This document shows, piece after piece, positions 52,003-64,000 of a DNA stretch of 64,000 nucleotides. The translations under genes were made by a program, and so were the position numbers. Numbering within the stretch: position 1 is the first letter of the stretch; the number at the start of each line of letters is the position of its first letter. Below the pieces are notes generated by a model. The model had not been told where the DNA came from. It worked only from the letters and a program-made list of their open reading frames with translations, and did no database searches. This DNA comes from Costus lasius (Eukaryota > Streptophyta > Magnoliopsida > Zingiberales > Costaceae), in the NCBI GenBank assembly GCA_027563935.2, contig CM050446.2:128790499-128854498 (forward strand). Direction: 5' to 3'.

Positions 52003-53180
52003 TCCTCTCGAGGAGTAGGGCTTGCTAAGCGTAGCCTTGGGAGGTCACACGCGGAGGCAGAGGTGTGATTGGTCGCGAAATCCATGAGGAGCATGCTCGC
52101 CAAGAAGTGGCCGCAGTGAAGATGATGGTGTAGCAGCGGCGATTAGGTCTGGGGTCCAAGCTCTTTTACCATGAAGGAACAGGTCACTTAGCCACATAGG
52201 AGCTGGTGGATTTTTTGGGATGAAGGTCAGATTTAGATTGAATTTAAGACTGGGCGTGAAACGGCTGTTGTGCTGCTACTCGCAGATAGTTTAACATCCA
52301 TGAATTTGGAGTCAAGGTAACAGAACTTCTCTACATTTTAGATGATCTAATGAGGAATAGAAATTTGGAACATTTCTTCTCGAGGATTTGACACTGGGCC
52401 GGGTTTATTTTACCCGAATCTTATTCTTATAGCCAAGTGGATTCCGGGAAGAACTTGAATTGGGCGTATCTCTTTATTTATGTTCCCTTTTTTTTACTTC
52501 TCGCAAGATCGACGTCGCTGCTGCGGTCGAAGCAGGGGAAGAGCTCGGAACTCGTCTCCCGTTCCCACTGCTTCGCAGACCCCGCCCCCCTTCTTCCTCG
52601 TCGCCCATTGATTTAAGGAGGAAGGGCGCCTCCCTCTTTGGCAGATCCAGCCGGTGCCAGCCGGAACATTCCATTCGAGACGTCCGCCATTCACGCCACT
52701 GAATCCGCCAGTCTGAGGATCTTGCCTTCGTCTTCGAGCCGCCGATCACGCCGGAGAAGAGGCCGCTGCCAGCGGAGATGGCGCCGTTGTCCTCGCCGTA
52801 GATCTGCTGCGATCATCGCCGGAAGAGTCGATGCCACCTGCATCGACTTCGTCTGCGTCTGCATGGTTCGCCTCCGAGCGGACTGGGTGGGCCGGGTGAG
52901 GATTTTGGGCCGCCACCTGGGTCCATTTACCCTCTGATCTGGCCCAGGAATGAAATGATCCTCACAACTATCATCACTCTCCAGTTCTTGCTTCTTACTT
53001 TTATTCACACCTCTTTTTTTTTGTTGTTTAGCACACTCCTCTTTTATTCATTCCTCTTTTATTCTCTCGCATCACTATTGCGTGGCTTTAAAATTCGTGC
53101 AGCATTGATTCATTAAATGATGCATGAAATATAAAGCTATAGCAACGTTGTAGATGACCGCGCGCTTAACATTTTCGGTG
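52003..53180. other. Right part of the copia target, including a GC-rich island
   Basis: Continuation of the DNA interrupted by copia. 52480-52940 is GC-rich with overlapping open frames on both strands (for example 52474-52749 on minus) and no recognised domain. It may be a leftover 5' gene region or LTR leader. Nothing firm can be named. Confidence 0.4.
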
Positions 53181-53199
53181 CAGTCCCCGCGTAGAAAAA

Positions 53200-53330
53200 A
53201 TTTTAGGCATCATGGTTTCCTACAACAATAAAACAAATAATTACGGGGGTTCTCATGCAATTAGGCATCATGGTTTCCTACAACAATAGAATAAACATAC
53301 TCCCTTTTTACCTTCGAGTCTACTTGTACC
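53200..53330. repeat. Two 58-bp units with TTAGGCATCATGGTTTCCTA
   Basis: Units start at 53203 and 53261. Related units appear three times after the foldback region (56368-56560), in the same orientation, with AGGCATCATGCGTTCCTACT. The two groups bracket the foldback block. Confidence 0.75.
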
Positions 53331-54124
53331 AGCGTATCTTCCTCTTCGAGCTTCTCTCCTCTCTTTTTTTTGCAATCCTCTCGGCGTTATATTCCTCTGT
53401 GTTCTTTTTTTGTTGGACATCTCCTCCTTTATAAGCCAGCCACCATCGATTTCAAAATTGTTCCCTTCTCAGCTTTAACGCTTTACTTATTTAGCGCTCC
53501 TTTCCAATTGATTTTTTTTTTTGTCAAATGCTGTAAACGCCCTTTATTATTATTTTTTTGGCCATGATTCCCTTGATTTGATTTCTCGCTGAGTTTTTTT
53601 TATTTGTTTACAGCCGTGAATGTGCTGTCCCAGCATCGATTACTCTTCTATATTCGCTGCTATAAATATTTACCTTATCAGCACTTTGATTTATCCCTCC
53701 TTAATCAGTGGTTGTCTTGTATTTTATCATTTTTGTGCTGCCGAGCCTTTAATTTCTCCCTGCTATCAATTCTCCAGCTTCCCTTCCCAGATTCCTTTTA
53801 ACTATTTTCCGAGTCCTTCCCTCTTTCTCATTTGGATTCCTCCTCCTTCTATGCATACTGCATTAGTATGGAAATAATTGATTCAAGAGATTTCACACGT
53901 TTCTCTTCACTTAGGTAAATTGGCTAAAATCCTAATGCACCCGTTGAGTGGATTTCATGAGAGGCTGCTCTCGTTGTATTCATGATTGGTGTCTTGAGAC
54001 TCATAATCAGCAACCGTGTTGATTTATCTGATTATTTTTGGCACACTTCCAATTTTCTACTTAATGGTCAAAAATTAATTTTGACCTTGTCTTTTTGCAC
54101 ATATGGGTAAAAATTTATAGTCCA
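53331..54124. other. T-rich sequence, no gene
   Basis: Pyrimidine-rich, with short open frames of hydrophobic composition that reflect base content. Weak resemblance to 59280-59780 suggests two old copies of one repeat. Confidence 0.4.
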
Positions 54125-54604
54125 ACAAATATATTTTTTAAAAATCTAATAAAAAATTATAGGTGTGCAAATTATCACACCCCTCCTGTATTAAATAAGG
54201 TAGAACGTGTATTAAAGAAGGTAGAAAATGTATTAAATAATGTAGAACTTGTATATATTAAGGTAGAACTTGTATTAAATAAGGTAGAACTTTTATTTAC
54301 TAAGGTAAAACTTGTATTAAACAAGCTAGAACTTCTATTTACAAAGGTAGAACTTGTATTAAATAAGGTAGAACTTTTATTTACTAAGGCAGAAATTGTA
54401 TATACTAAGGTAGAACTTGTATTAAATAAGATAGAACTTCTTAGAAATAAGGTAGAACTTTTAATAAATAAGGTAGAACTTCTTATAAATAAGATAGAAC
54501 TTTTAATAAATAAGGTAGAACTTCTTAGAAATAAGGTAGAACTTCTAAGTGCTATGGTAGAACTTTTAAAAAATAAGGTAAAACTTCTTAAAAATAAGAT
54601 ATAA
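54095..54604 (+). other. Repeat-encoded heptad frame (not called as a gene)
   Basis: Because the unit is 21 bp, one frame stays open for 169 codons and reads NKVELLI-type heptads about 20 times. The pattern would favour an amphipathic helix or coiled coil. There is no promoter, no conserved flank and no homology, and the array has many near-identical units, so it is more likely a by-product of repeat amplification. The inverted arm encodes the same heptads on the minus strand, broken sooner by indels. Confidence 0.4.
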
Positions 54605-56350
54605 CTTTTAATAAATAAGGTAGAACCTCTAAGAGTTAAGGTAGAACTTATTAGAAATAAGGTAAAACTTTTAATAAATAAGGTAGAACTTCTAACTGCT
54701 AAAGTAGAACTTTAAAGGTTCTACCTTTTTTATTAAAAATTCTACCTTATTTCTAAAAAGTTCTACCTTATTTATAAGAAGTTCTATCTTATTTATTAAA
54801 AGTTCTATCTTATTTCTAAGAAATTCATTTGTGACTTTGTCTGATAGGCATATATGGTTTACACAGAACTCAAGTAGGATCTAAAAGTTTGATCACAGTC
54901 GTGGACACCAGGTTTACTGATTTAGAAAAAGCCATTGTCGGAACAATGGAAGTGGATATGCCTTATTTATTAAAAATTCTACTTTAGCACTTAGAAGTTC
55001 TACCTTATTTATTAAAAGTTCTACCATAGCACTTAGAAGTTTTACCTTATCTATTAAAAGTTATACCTTCTTTCTAAGAAGTTCGATCTTATTTATTAAA
55101 AGTTCTACTTTATTTCTAAGAAGTTCGACCTTATTTGTTAAAAGTTTTACCTTATTTCTAAGAAGTTCTACCTTATTTATTAAAAGTTCCACCTTATTTC
55201 TAAGAAGTTCTATCTTATTTATTAAAAGTTCTACCTTAGCACTTAGAAGTTCTACCTTATTTATTAAAAGGTCTATCTTATTTCTAAGAAGTTCTTAACT
55301 TATTTATTAAAAGTTCGACCTTAGCACTTAGAAGTTCTACTTTATTTATTAAAAGTTCAACTTATTTCTAAGAAATTATACCTTATTTTTTTAAAGTTCT
55401 ACCTTAGCACTTAAAAATTCTACCTTATTTATTAAAAGTTTCATCTTATTTCTAAGAAGTTCTACCTTATTTATTAAAAGTTATACCTTATTTCAAAGAA
55501 GTTCTACCTTATTTATTAAAAATTCTAACTTATTTCTAAGAAGTTCTATCTTTTTTAATATAAGTTCTACCTTAGTAAATAAAAGTTCTACCTTAATTTA
55601 ATACAAGTTCTACCTTATTTAATACAGGAGCGGTGTGATAATTTGCATACACATAATTTTTGATTAGATTTTAAAAAAAATATTTTAGCAGAAATTACGG
55701 GCGAGTCATGATTAATTTCACACCCGTAATTCTACGAAGTTTTTGTACAGAGACTTTCACAGGAAGGGTGTGATAATTTGCACACATGTAATTTTTGATT
55801 AGATTTAAAAAAATTGGCAGAAATTACGGGCGACCTGTGATTAATATCACACCCATAATTTTAGGAGTTTATAGTACAGAGACTTTCATAGGAGGGGTGT
55901 GATAATTTTCACACCCATAATTTTTTATTAGATTTTAAAAAAAAATTGGGAGAAATTACGGGCGAGCCGTGATTAATATCACACCCGTAATTTTAAGAGT
56001 GTTTGGTACGAAGACTTTCACAAGAGGGGTGTGATAATTTTTGCACCCGTAATTTTTGATTAGATTAAAAAAAACAATTTCTTAGAAATAAGGTAGAACT
56101 TTTAATAAATAATGTAGAACTTCTTAGAAATAAGGTAGAACTTTTAATAAATAAGGTTGAACTTCTTTGAAATAAGGTATAACTTTTAATAAATAAGGTA
56201 GAACTTCTTAGAAATAAGGTAGAACTTTTAATAAATAAGGTAGAACTTCTTTAAAATAAGGTATAACTTTTAATAAATAAGGTAGAACTTCTTTGAAATA
56301 AGCTATAACTTCTTTGAAATAAGGTATAACTTCTTTGAAATAAGGTATAA
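54125..56350. repeat. Foldback region: inverted 21-bp arrays with inverted 130-bp units
   Basis: From left: a partial 130-bp unit (54125-54186, plus orientation); about 25 units of a 21-bp repeat around AATAAGGTAGAACTT (54187-54710); a turning point GTAGAAC-TTTAAAG-GTTCTAC at 54704-54724; the same repeat inverted (54718-54825); about 130 bp of unrelated sequence; more inverted repeat (about 54960-55620); three to four 130-bp units in minus orientation (55625-56075); and a third 21-bp array in plus orientation (56080-56350). The arms can form a hairpin of several hundred base pairs. It looks like a foldback-type DNA element or an amplified subterminal region. Confidence 0.88.
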
Positions 56351-56580
56351 CTTTTAACATGATGCAGTCAGGCATCATGCGTTCCTACTGCAGAAAATAA
56401 ATAATAAAAATGACAGTCCTAATTACTGGGGGGTTTTGAACATGATGCAGTTAGGCATCATGCGTTCCTACTGCAGAAAATAAATAATAAAAATGACGGT
56501 CCTAATTACTGGGGGGGGGGGGGGTTTCAACATGATGCAGTTAGGCATCATGTGTTCCTACTGCAGAAAATAAAATACTC
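56351..56580. repeat. Three 83-90 bp units with poly-G
   Basis: Units with AGGCATCATG(C/T)GTTCCTACTGCAG recur at about 56370, 56453 and 56543. Each earlier unit ends in AATTACT followed by a G run; the second reaches 14 G at 56511-56524. Confidence 0.8.
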
Positions 56581-56619
56581 CCCTTTTCTTTTACCTTTCT
56601 CTTCTTCAATCGGGCAGTG

Positions 56620-59285
56620 TTGTAGCAACGTCGTAGCAGACTATCGATTCTCTCCTTTTTGCAAGCCTCACGGCACTCTATTCTTGTAATACTCTAGAAA
56701 AACAAAACACAAATGTCTTTATTCCATTTACATGTTTTTGACAAAAACAATATATGGGCTCGTGTCATGCAAACTTGTAGTGTTATTACTCTACTAGTAC
56801 TTGTGCATTTGTGGGTCTTGAATAAAGGATGAAAACCCAAAGGAAATGAGTAAGCTTATGGAATAAATAAGATGAAAATGAGAAAGAAAAAAACAAGAAA
56901 ATAATAGGTAAAGTTCACCTAAAGTGTTGACCATGCCTATACCACCTCATGCCATTTGATTCACCATAAGCCTACACCTCATGCTCCTTAAACCTACACC
57001 TCATGCTATAGGATTTCCTAGATATAAATGTAGAAAAAAAACTTGATTCTTCGTGCATGACCTGAAGGAAGGAATAGCTAAGGAAAGGGAGGAAGAAAAA
57101 AGGGAGAAAGCTCAAGTGGAGAGTGATTTGGGGTTTCTTAGGCAAGTACTTATACTTTCTTTATACTATGTTGCTTATTGCTTCAAATTTATGCGAAATT
57201 ATCTTTTATGTCATTTGTGATTTCAATTTGGTTCTGATTTCCAAGATTTCAGCAAATTCGGCCCTTGGAAGACTGACCAATGCTATGTTAAGTGACTATG
57301 AACTCTTGTGAGAAGTAAACTTGACCTTTCTTTAGTCAAATTATCATAACTTTTGACTCCCTGACCCAAATCGTATGAAATTAGATTCATGGTAAATAAG
57401 ACTCAAACATCTTTCTTTTGAGTCAGATATTGAGTACTTTAGAAGAGGATATCAGCTTTGTTACTTCAGTTCCATCCGACCCAGTAAATCTGTTTTTTAC
57501 TTTTGGACCTTTATATAGTGAGTGAGATATATGTCCAGATTTTGTGATAGAACGATACCAAATTCTTCTTTGTATATCAAGTAGACTGATTATTCTACAC
57601 GTAGAGCCTTTATTTGCATGATTTGGATCTGAAATGAAATTATACTTGATTTTTGAACTTAACCCTATAAATCTAGAAATCTCATTGTCCTGATTCTGAC
57701 CTTTTGCTACTTCAAAGCTCATAACTTCATGTATTGAGCTCCATTTCAAGTCAAATTTGTTTTCCTGAAAACTAGACTCGAAAACCTTTGTTTTGACATA
57801 AATATCATACCAAATGGTATCTTATGAAGAATGTAATGTTCGTGGAAAACAAGCTCCAACTTTCTGATTTTGGGTTACATGACCATTCCTATGTGTATCT
57901 TCCATATATGGTCTTCTATGTGGAGCTTATTGATACTTATGTCTCTTTCATTTGGAAATGCGTATATCTCATGTATGAACTTTAAGGTTCACATCTTTGA
58001 GGGATTGATACATATATCAATAAACCCATTTTGGTATGTTTCCATTTGTTAATGTATGAATGCTAGTGGGAATAACCTTATGAGCCCAGAAATGGGAAGA
58101 GATTGATAGTTGTGGAACAAAGTACTACATGGAACAAAGTGTCACATGAGCAATAATGGGGGCCACCTCTTGAATCTATGGGAGCCACCTCTTGAATCCC
58201 ACTATATCTGATTATGAGCCCGAAAGGGAAAAGACTATGAGCCCAGAAATGGGAAGAGATTGATAGTTGTGGAACAAAGTGCCACATTAGCAATAATGGG
58301 GGCCACCACTTGAATCCATGGGAGCCACCTCTTGAATCCCACTATCTTTGATATGGGGAGCCATGATAGCTCCAGCCGGCATATGTTTGAGTTTCACCCT
58401 GAGAAGGTGAAATATGCTTCCAGACGTGAAATATTTATGTTATTTGTGATTTTCCACTATGCTCACTATACTATGCTATGTATGATATGTATCTTTGGGT
58501 TGATTTATCTTTATGATCTTTTTGCTTACTATGTAACTCTTTGTTACTTTGGATTGATTCTATCTGTTGTTATGCTTACCATGTAAGTATATGCCTCTTT
58601 GGATTGCTATCTTGTGATATGCTTACCATGGTATTATGCTTATCATGTCACTATTGCTGTTTACCATGTCACTATTGTTTATTATGTCACTATTATGTTT
58701 CCATTTGATATCCTTATGGAACCATGTAGAGATCTAATATGAATACTTCTCCTTTTTGGCATCTTAATTTCTTGCTGAGCATTCTTGCTCAATCCTTGCA
58801 TTCTAACCTCTTTACAAGTTAGCTTTGGGCTACAAGTTTATGTGGACGGTTTGACGAAGATAATGAGTTGTGGTTTTATGTTTTGAGCATGTAAACATTA
58901 ATGACTAATGTATGAAGTTGTTAGTATGTTTGTATGATAAGTGTGAGAAGATCCATGACTTGTGTGTGAGATAATATGGTTGTGAAATAATGAGCATGTA
59001 AAGTTCAATGACTCATGTATGATATTCATTTTGATGTTTGTACTATAAGTGTGAGTTATATTGAATAAATACTATGATTTTGAAATAGGATGTATGGTTT
59101 TTATGAAAGGATCTCATTAATAGAATGAGAAATTTTGAATGGCTATTTGAATTGTTGTTACCTCCTAGATGATGGAAAGTAAATATTATAAGTTATATTG
59201 ATCAGGTTATAGTGTTTTGATTCTGGATACATATTGCTAAATTTTTTTTATATTATGAAATTACCATCCTCTAGGAGTGTGACAA
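56620..59285 (+). repeat. LTR-like block with internal duplication
   Basis: Non-coding, with LTR texture and the ending AGGAGTGTGACA at about 59285, like the other gypsy LTR ends in this window. A 115-125 bp segment starting GAGCCCAGAAATGGGAAGAG is duplicated (58081-58206 and 58237-58350). Its last 500 bp resemble 61700-62200 weakly. The left border is unknown. Confidence 0.4.
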
Positions 59286-60920
59286 TTTTTCTCTTTTTTT
59301 TAGTCGCAGTAGCCTTTCTTATAGGCCTCCAGCCATCTTCCCAAAAATTTGTTTCCTTCTTGGTTTTAAACGCATGGCGCTTCTTTCATTTGAAATTCTT
59401 TTGGTTGATCGTCTCCTTCATTTCCTTGTCGGATTGTCTTAAATGTTTTGCTGTATTTTCCTTTCTTCTTGATTTTTAATTAATAGTTCTCAATCCTTTG
59501 CCTTATCCGCCAGCTACGGTTTCCTTTTTGCTGAGGCTTCTCTTTCTTCTTTTTGCGTTTCTTTTCTTTTATTCTTTCCTTTCGAAGCACTGGCGCATTG
59601 GGTTCCCTTTCCTGCCTTTATTTCTTGCATTCACTTTCATTAATTCTGACTATTACGTATGTGTGGTTAAAGATTTCCTAGCTAGCTCTTTTTATTTCCT
59701 GCTGTAGAAGTTGCCAGCTCTTCATTTTCCAAATCCTGCTGCTTTCGATCCTTGTTTGATAGCAGAATGAATGAACTAGAGGAGTATACGAATCTTGTAT
59801 TTTCTCAAGGGATGGGCAAATTAGGAAGAACAACGAGGTGATACAATAGGCGGCCCCTTTTTTTTAAGTATCATTAGAAATTATAATCGCCAATTGAATT
59901 TTTAACCAATAGGGGATACACCATGGGATTCTGGACATCATTCCTTTTGCAAGTATCTCTTCAAAATGCACATTTATGAGCACGAGGTTTTTTTTATTTC
60001 ATTTTTTTTAACCTCTGATGTGTGATTTGTTTGTAGTCAGAAATTGATTTTGACCAAAAATCAATTTTGACTTTTCCTGTTCTATTTAATGATTCGACAA
60101 TCATGTGCTCATTTGTGTTTCTGCATTGGACGCTTGCATAAATGAACATGTATTCATAAAAAATTTCAATTGTATGCCAACTTAAGTCCCTTACTAAAAT
60201 TTCCTCAAGTCGTCTTGACATAACCAACAATACAGTAAAGATTTCCTGTAACAAAGTACTCGAAAAAGGAATCAACTTCTTCACGTTCCTGAAACAATGT
60301 AATCCTTGATGTTTAGCTGTTTACTTTACTGATGATATACACAACTGCTCTAGTAATTTGCATCTAAACTTTTGATTCCAATCATCAAGACATTGCTAGG
60401 ATTTAAATTTGCGGCGGCAAGTGAACAATTCTTGTACGTAATAAACCTGCACAGGTTCTGCATTTAAGTATGAAATTTAATGGTTCAACATACACCAAGT
60501 ATAAATACTACAAACCCTATGTAGTTCAAGTAAGCCATTTGTTATTAAAATCTATCACATAATTTCCACATACAAAATTTCCACATTTGTTATTAAATCC
60601 TTTGGGACCTTTTTTTCTCATTTTTGTTATAGGTATACTAAAGACAAAAATAAAAATGAGTCCTAGAGGTTGATCCATCTAAAACATAATTGGCTAAGCC
60701 AAATTTGGGCATTCATCCACTAATAGCAATAATTGATCTACATGCATACTCTTATTGATAATTAGAAGACTTTTTGAGTCTCAATAATTAATTTAATTTT
60801 AATTGGCCTTTATCTATGAGTTTAGTGAATGCTAAATGAGGAGAGAAGGAGAAACACAATTTGTCATTCTTCTTCTTATGCATCCTTGATACAAAAAGTA
60901 TAAGGTGAAACAAAATTGTA
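59286..60920. other. No gene recognised
   Basis: T-rich then AT-rich sequence. Hydrophobic open frames near 59300-59700 arise from T-rich composition. No RNA gene or repeat pair is obvious. Confidence 0.45.
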
Positions 60921-60924
60921 GGTC

Positions 60925-61350
60925 TAGAATATCAAGATAAGAAAGAACATCGAGTGTTATCATTGTGGAATGTTAGATCACATCACTAAATGCAATAGAA
61001 ATTTAAAGAAAGAGTAAAGACAAGTGTAGAAAGGAGATTGCTAGAACGAAGATGACACATGTAAAATTAATAGAGTTTTGAAGGGTTTGTTCTCTTCTAT
61101 AACAGAGACAATGTCAATCTTTCTAGTGATACTCCTTGTCATATGATTGATAGTGGCTCATCTAGAGAGTGAGAGACAAAGAGAGTGCTTTTCTTTACTT
61201 ACATTACTCATGGCATTGTGCAAATGAGAAGTGATGTAGTGGCATAAGTTATTATAATTGGATATATTTATATTGAGACCAATCAAAGCTACTAAGTTAC
61301 CATTGAAGATCGTGTAACATATTCATGATATCATGTTGAATAGATAGGTG
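60925..61350 (+). pseudogene. Very old copia gag/protease relic
   Basis: Around 60930-61010 the sequence reads KNIECYHCGMLDHITKC, a damaged CCHC knuckle of copia Gag. About 140 bp later MIDSGSS appears in a position and spacing typical of the copia protease active site, followed by TYITHG, MRSD and IGYIYIETN, which parallel family motifs. Stops and frame changes are frequent. It is unrelated in detail to the complete copia element upstream. Confidence 0.6.
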
Positions 61351-61689
61351 CTGGTAATATAGCTCTAGAATCCTGTATGTCATATATGTGAGAGGTCATG
61401 ATGAACTCCACTAGATCTCATCTTAACGAGGATGAATGGGGAAGATTCATTTTATGTATTATTTTCCACTATACAAATTTGATGTTATGTTTAAATTTGT
61501 GGACTCTGTTTTATGGTTCTAATACTCCATCTTTAAAGCATCATGACATTGCTTAATCTTATTTATGGATCCATTCATGAAATTTAATACTTTTTAAGAG
61601 ATATTATGATTTATGAAAAGTTGATGAAATCACCATTGAATTGATATTACTTATTTCATGATTTGTTATCACTTATTCATAGTTACTTG

Positions 61690-62200
61690 TTGGGCATATT
61701 TGCTTATTCATTTTCTTCTAAATCAATTGCAGGTTAGCTTTGGGCTTCATGTCTTGTGGGTGATAAAAATAAAATCAATCAATGTCTTGAAGTTTGTACG
61801 TTGAACTTTTATAATGTTGTGTTTGATATGTGCTGGTACTTAGAAGAAAATGCATGTATATTGTAGCGATGTTGTATAATGTTGTTACTTGCTCATACAG
61901 TAGAATTAAACAATAATTTGGCTTGTCCTTAATGATGTAAGAGATATTGTTGGTTTAAATATAATATATGAGTTTTATATTATGACAGGAATCTTATTGT
62001 TTGGATGAAAACTAGAATCAATATATGGATTGTTTTACCTCTTAGGTGATGATAGTTATTATTGATTAAATTAGTCATGTTGAGCATATTCTTGTGTAAT
62101 ATGTTTGATCTTTGGTACATATGACAAAATTTTCATCTTCTATGGAGATATTGATTTTATTTCACGATATATCATAATCTAGGGGTGTAATAAAAATGCC
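61690..62200 (+). repeat. Diverged repeat related to 58790-59285
   Basis: Shared order of short matches (GTTAGCTTTGGGCT, a lysine-poor AT tract, TTTGAT-CTGG/TTGG-TACATAT, CTAGGGGTGT versus CTAGGAGTGT) suggests a second, older copy of the same LTR-like sequence ending near 62195. An alignment is needed to confirm it. Confidence 0.35.
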
Positions 62201-63600
62201 TTAAATTTTCATAATATTACTATAAGTGTCTCATTCTAAATTTATGACTAGGTATAAATACTTTCATGTTGGAGTGCCCTTTTTTGCTTAATGAATACAT
62301 GTAAAATCATTGACAAAATGTACCATTTGAATTTCTTATTTATAGCCCAACTTGATCCAACTAATTTTGAGTTATAAATGGATTGAGTTAATTATGACCT
62401 CAATATGATTTTGCCAAATTCAAATCTAACTAACTTTATATCAAATTAGTTTTTTTCAACTCTAATTATAGGATTGGGGTTGTTCATAATAAGCCTTCCA
62501 GTAGTGCTTTGCAACTTAAGCTTAAAAATGAATATTATAAAGTATTTATATGATTTTAAATTCTTAAGAATTTATTTTCCTCATTTCTAAAGATATTACC
62601 TAGATAACCTATATACTAATAATATATAGTAAATATAATTTTAAAATATATTATATTATTTTAGTCTATATTATATTTATTTTATATATTTATATATCTA
62701 TTATATAATAAATAAGTTATTTGGGTTGAGTTGAGTTGACTAGTATGTGAACAGGTGCATGTCAAAAGTAAATAAGAATAACTTTATAATAAATTTATAA
62801 CAAATAATAACATAATAATTTATCTTAAATCACATGTAAAATAAAATAAACATACTATTTAATGATCTTAATCGCGTTAGCCTCGTAATTGCTTTGTAGT
62901 ATACATATAAAACAAAAATAGAATGACAAAGTAGAACATTTACGCAAAAAGTAAGACTATATCCATTATTTTTGGAACTCAAACAACACTAGAATTATTA
63001 ATCATTTCAAAATTTTATGATTGCGTGAAAATATTTCATAAATTTAAATAACTTTTTCATAAAATAATTAGCGCTCAAGTTTTAGGTATAAATTACATAT
63101 TCATTTATGATGCTGTTGATTAAAGCAATACATTAATAAAGAAAAAGTATACATTCATTTTTTTTTTAATTTATGTCATCAAGTTAGCACAATTAGTAAA
63201 TGAAAGGTGAAATAAAATTAAGCAGTGAGCCGTTACACTTTTTTTTAATTTAGTAAATAATTGCATTGAGTAGTTTTTTTTTCCAAAAAACAAAACATCA
63301 TATATTAACAACGATCAGAGTACAAAATTCTGTCCAAGTCAGGAGGCTAATCCTTATGCTAGACATGAGGCATTGGGTTCTATTTTCCAAAATATGCAAG
63401 CCAATTGGCTGTTTTATTATAGGTCCTATTAGCATGAGAAAAATTAATATTGGATCACTAATAGGTGTCAGTATTATAGGATTTAGAGTCTTGTTTCTAC
63501 CATCATTTTAGGCTTATGTTCTATTTTATGTCGAATTTTGATATCTTTTCTTATAAAGTATAGAATCTTCACTCTTTTTCATTTTATCTGTGAAATGCAG
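62201..63600. other. AT-rich sequence, no gene
   Basis: About 75% A+T by eye, with homopolymers and TA-rich tracts. A short open frame at 63266-63511 has no family resemblance. Confidence 0.5.
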
Positions 63601-64000
63601 GTCGTTTCACTAAATTTTCATGAAGATTTTCAAGATTTGGAGTTACGGGAAGATTTATTATAGTTTGGCGAGTTCACAGGTCAAATTTCAGTAATTTTGG
63701 AGTTTTCTATGGAGAACACAGCCTGCCCGTGCCTGTGATCATGGCCATGTTCATCGCGGCATCAGAATTTGCATGTAACGAGGAGAACACGGCCTGGCCA
63801 TGATGGCCATCACAGCCATGTTAAACAGAAAATCCAGGTTTGGCCGATCTCGTCACCGCCGTGTGCACGCCCATGTTCACGCATTCCGAAAATTTTCGAG
63901 CCAAGCACAGCATGCCCGTGTCCAGACGCACTGTCGTGCTTACTTACCTGCAATTCATTGAGCCTGACACGGCTTGGCCGTGTTCATCAGCACGCTCGTG
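63600..64000. other. LTR-like sequence with repeated CACGGCC/CCATGTT motifs, cut by window end
   Basis: Repeated short motifs (AACACGGCCTGGCC, GCCCGTGTCC, CACGGCTTGGCCGTG) and no coding content. This texture is known from LTRs and 3' regions of large plant gypsy elements. The element continues beyond the window. Confidence 0.4.

Noticed and set aside
54095..54604. A genuine coiled-coil protein gene
   Set aside because: The frame exists only because the repeat unit is 21 bp. There are no unique flanks, and the inverted and third arrays show the same repeats with broken frames.
59234..59707. Two hydrophobic frames as small membrane proteins
   Set aside because: Hydrophobicity follows from T-rich DNA, and similar frames appear in other T-rich stretches (53370-53877).

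Overview
This window looks like repeat-dominated nuclear DNA of a flowering plant. I see no convincing intact host gene. Nearly everything recognisable is a transposable element, a piece of plastid DNA moved to the nucleus (NUPT), an old pararetrovirus copy, or tandem/inverted repeat DNA. The order or species cannot be fixed from sequence alone; a badnavirus-type endogenous virus and standard angiosperm plastid genes fit many monocots and dicots.

Layout. 1-5198: a Ty3/gypsy element with a decayed gag, no reverse transcriptase or integrase, and a 1.5 kb 3' LTR. 6847-9162: an uninterrupted 771-codon piece of an endogenous badnavirus-like genome (coat protein, aspartic protease, first part of reverse transcriptase). 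9550 to about 22080: a 12.5 kb NUPT with rpoB, trnC, petN, psbZ, trnS, psbC, psbD, trnT, trnE, trnY and trnD; the psbZ-to-trnD block is inverted relative to the usual plastid map. 23380-29403: LTR-like sequence and a second gypsy element (gag, then protease/RT cut off after the RT). 31190-31970: a 155-bp tandem array. 33704-36305: a decayed hAT transposon on the minus strand. 36312-40858: pol (RT, RNase H, integrase, partial chromodomain) and 3' LTR of a third gypsy element. 40860-42199: a second NUPT (psaA). 42870-43715 and 44120-44890: two tandem arrays. 45684-52002: a complete Ty1/copia element with 439-bp LTRs and a GATTG target duplication, but with broken genes. 54125-56350: a large foldback region built of 21-bp and 130-bp repeats. 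56620-64000: LTR-like remnants, a very old copia gag/protease relic and AT-rich sequence.

How the parts relate. There is no operon or pathway; the window is a stack of insertions. The elements would have worked alone: gag packages, protease matures, RT/RNase H copies and integrase inserts, but each copy here is disabled. Where the ancestral codon can be inferred, the disabling stops in the NUPT, gypsy and hAT pieces are explained by C:G to T:A transitions, as expected for long-silenced methylated DNA. The main exceptions to decay are the open pararetrovirus frame, the intact psbZ frame and several well-preserved plastid tRNA genes. The features most worth a second look are the foldback array whose 21-bp unit encodes an in-frame heptad, the 130-bp hairpin-rich repeat shared by two loci, the rearranged NUPT, and the badnavirus-like fragment.
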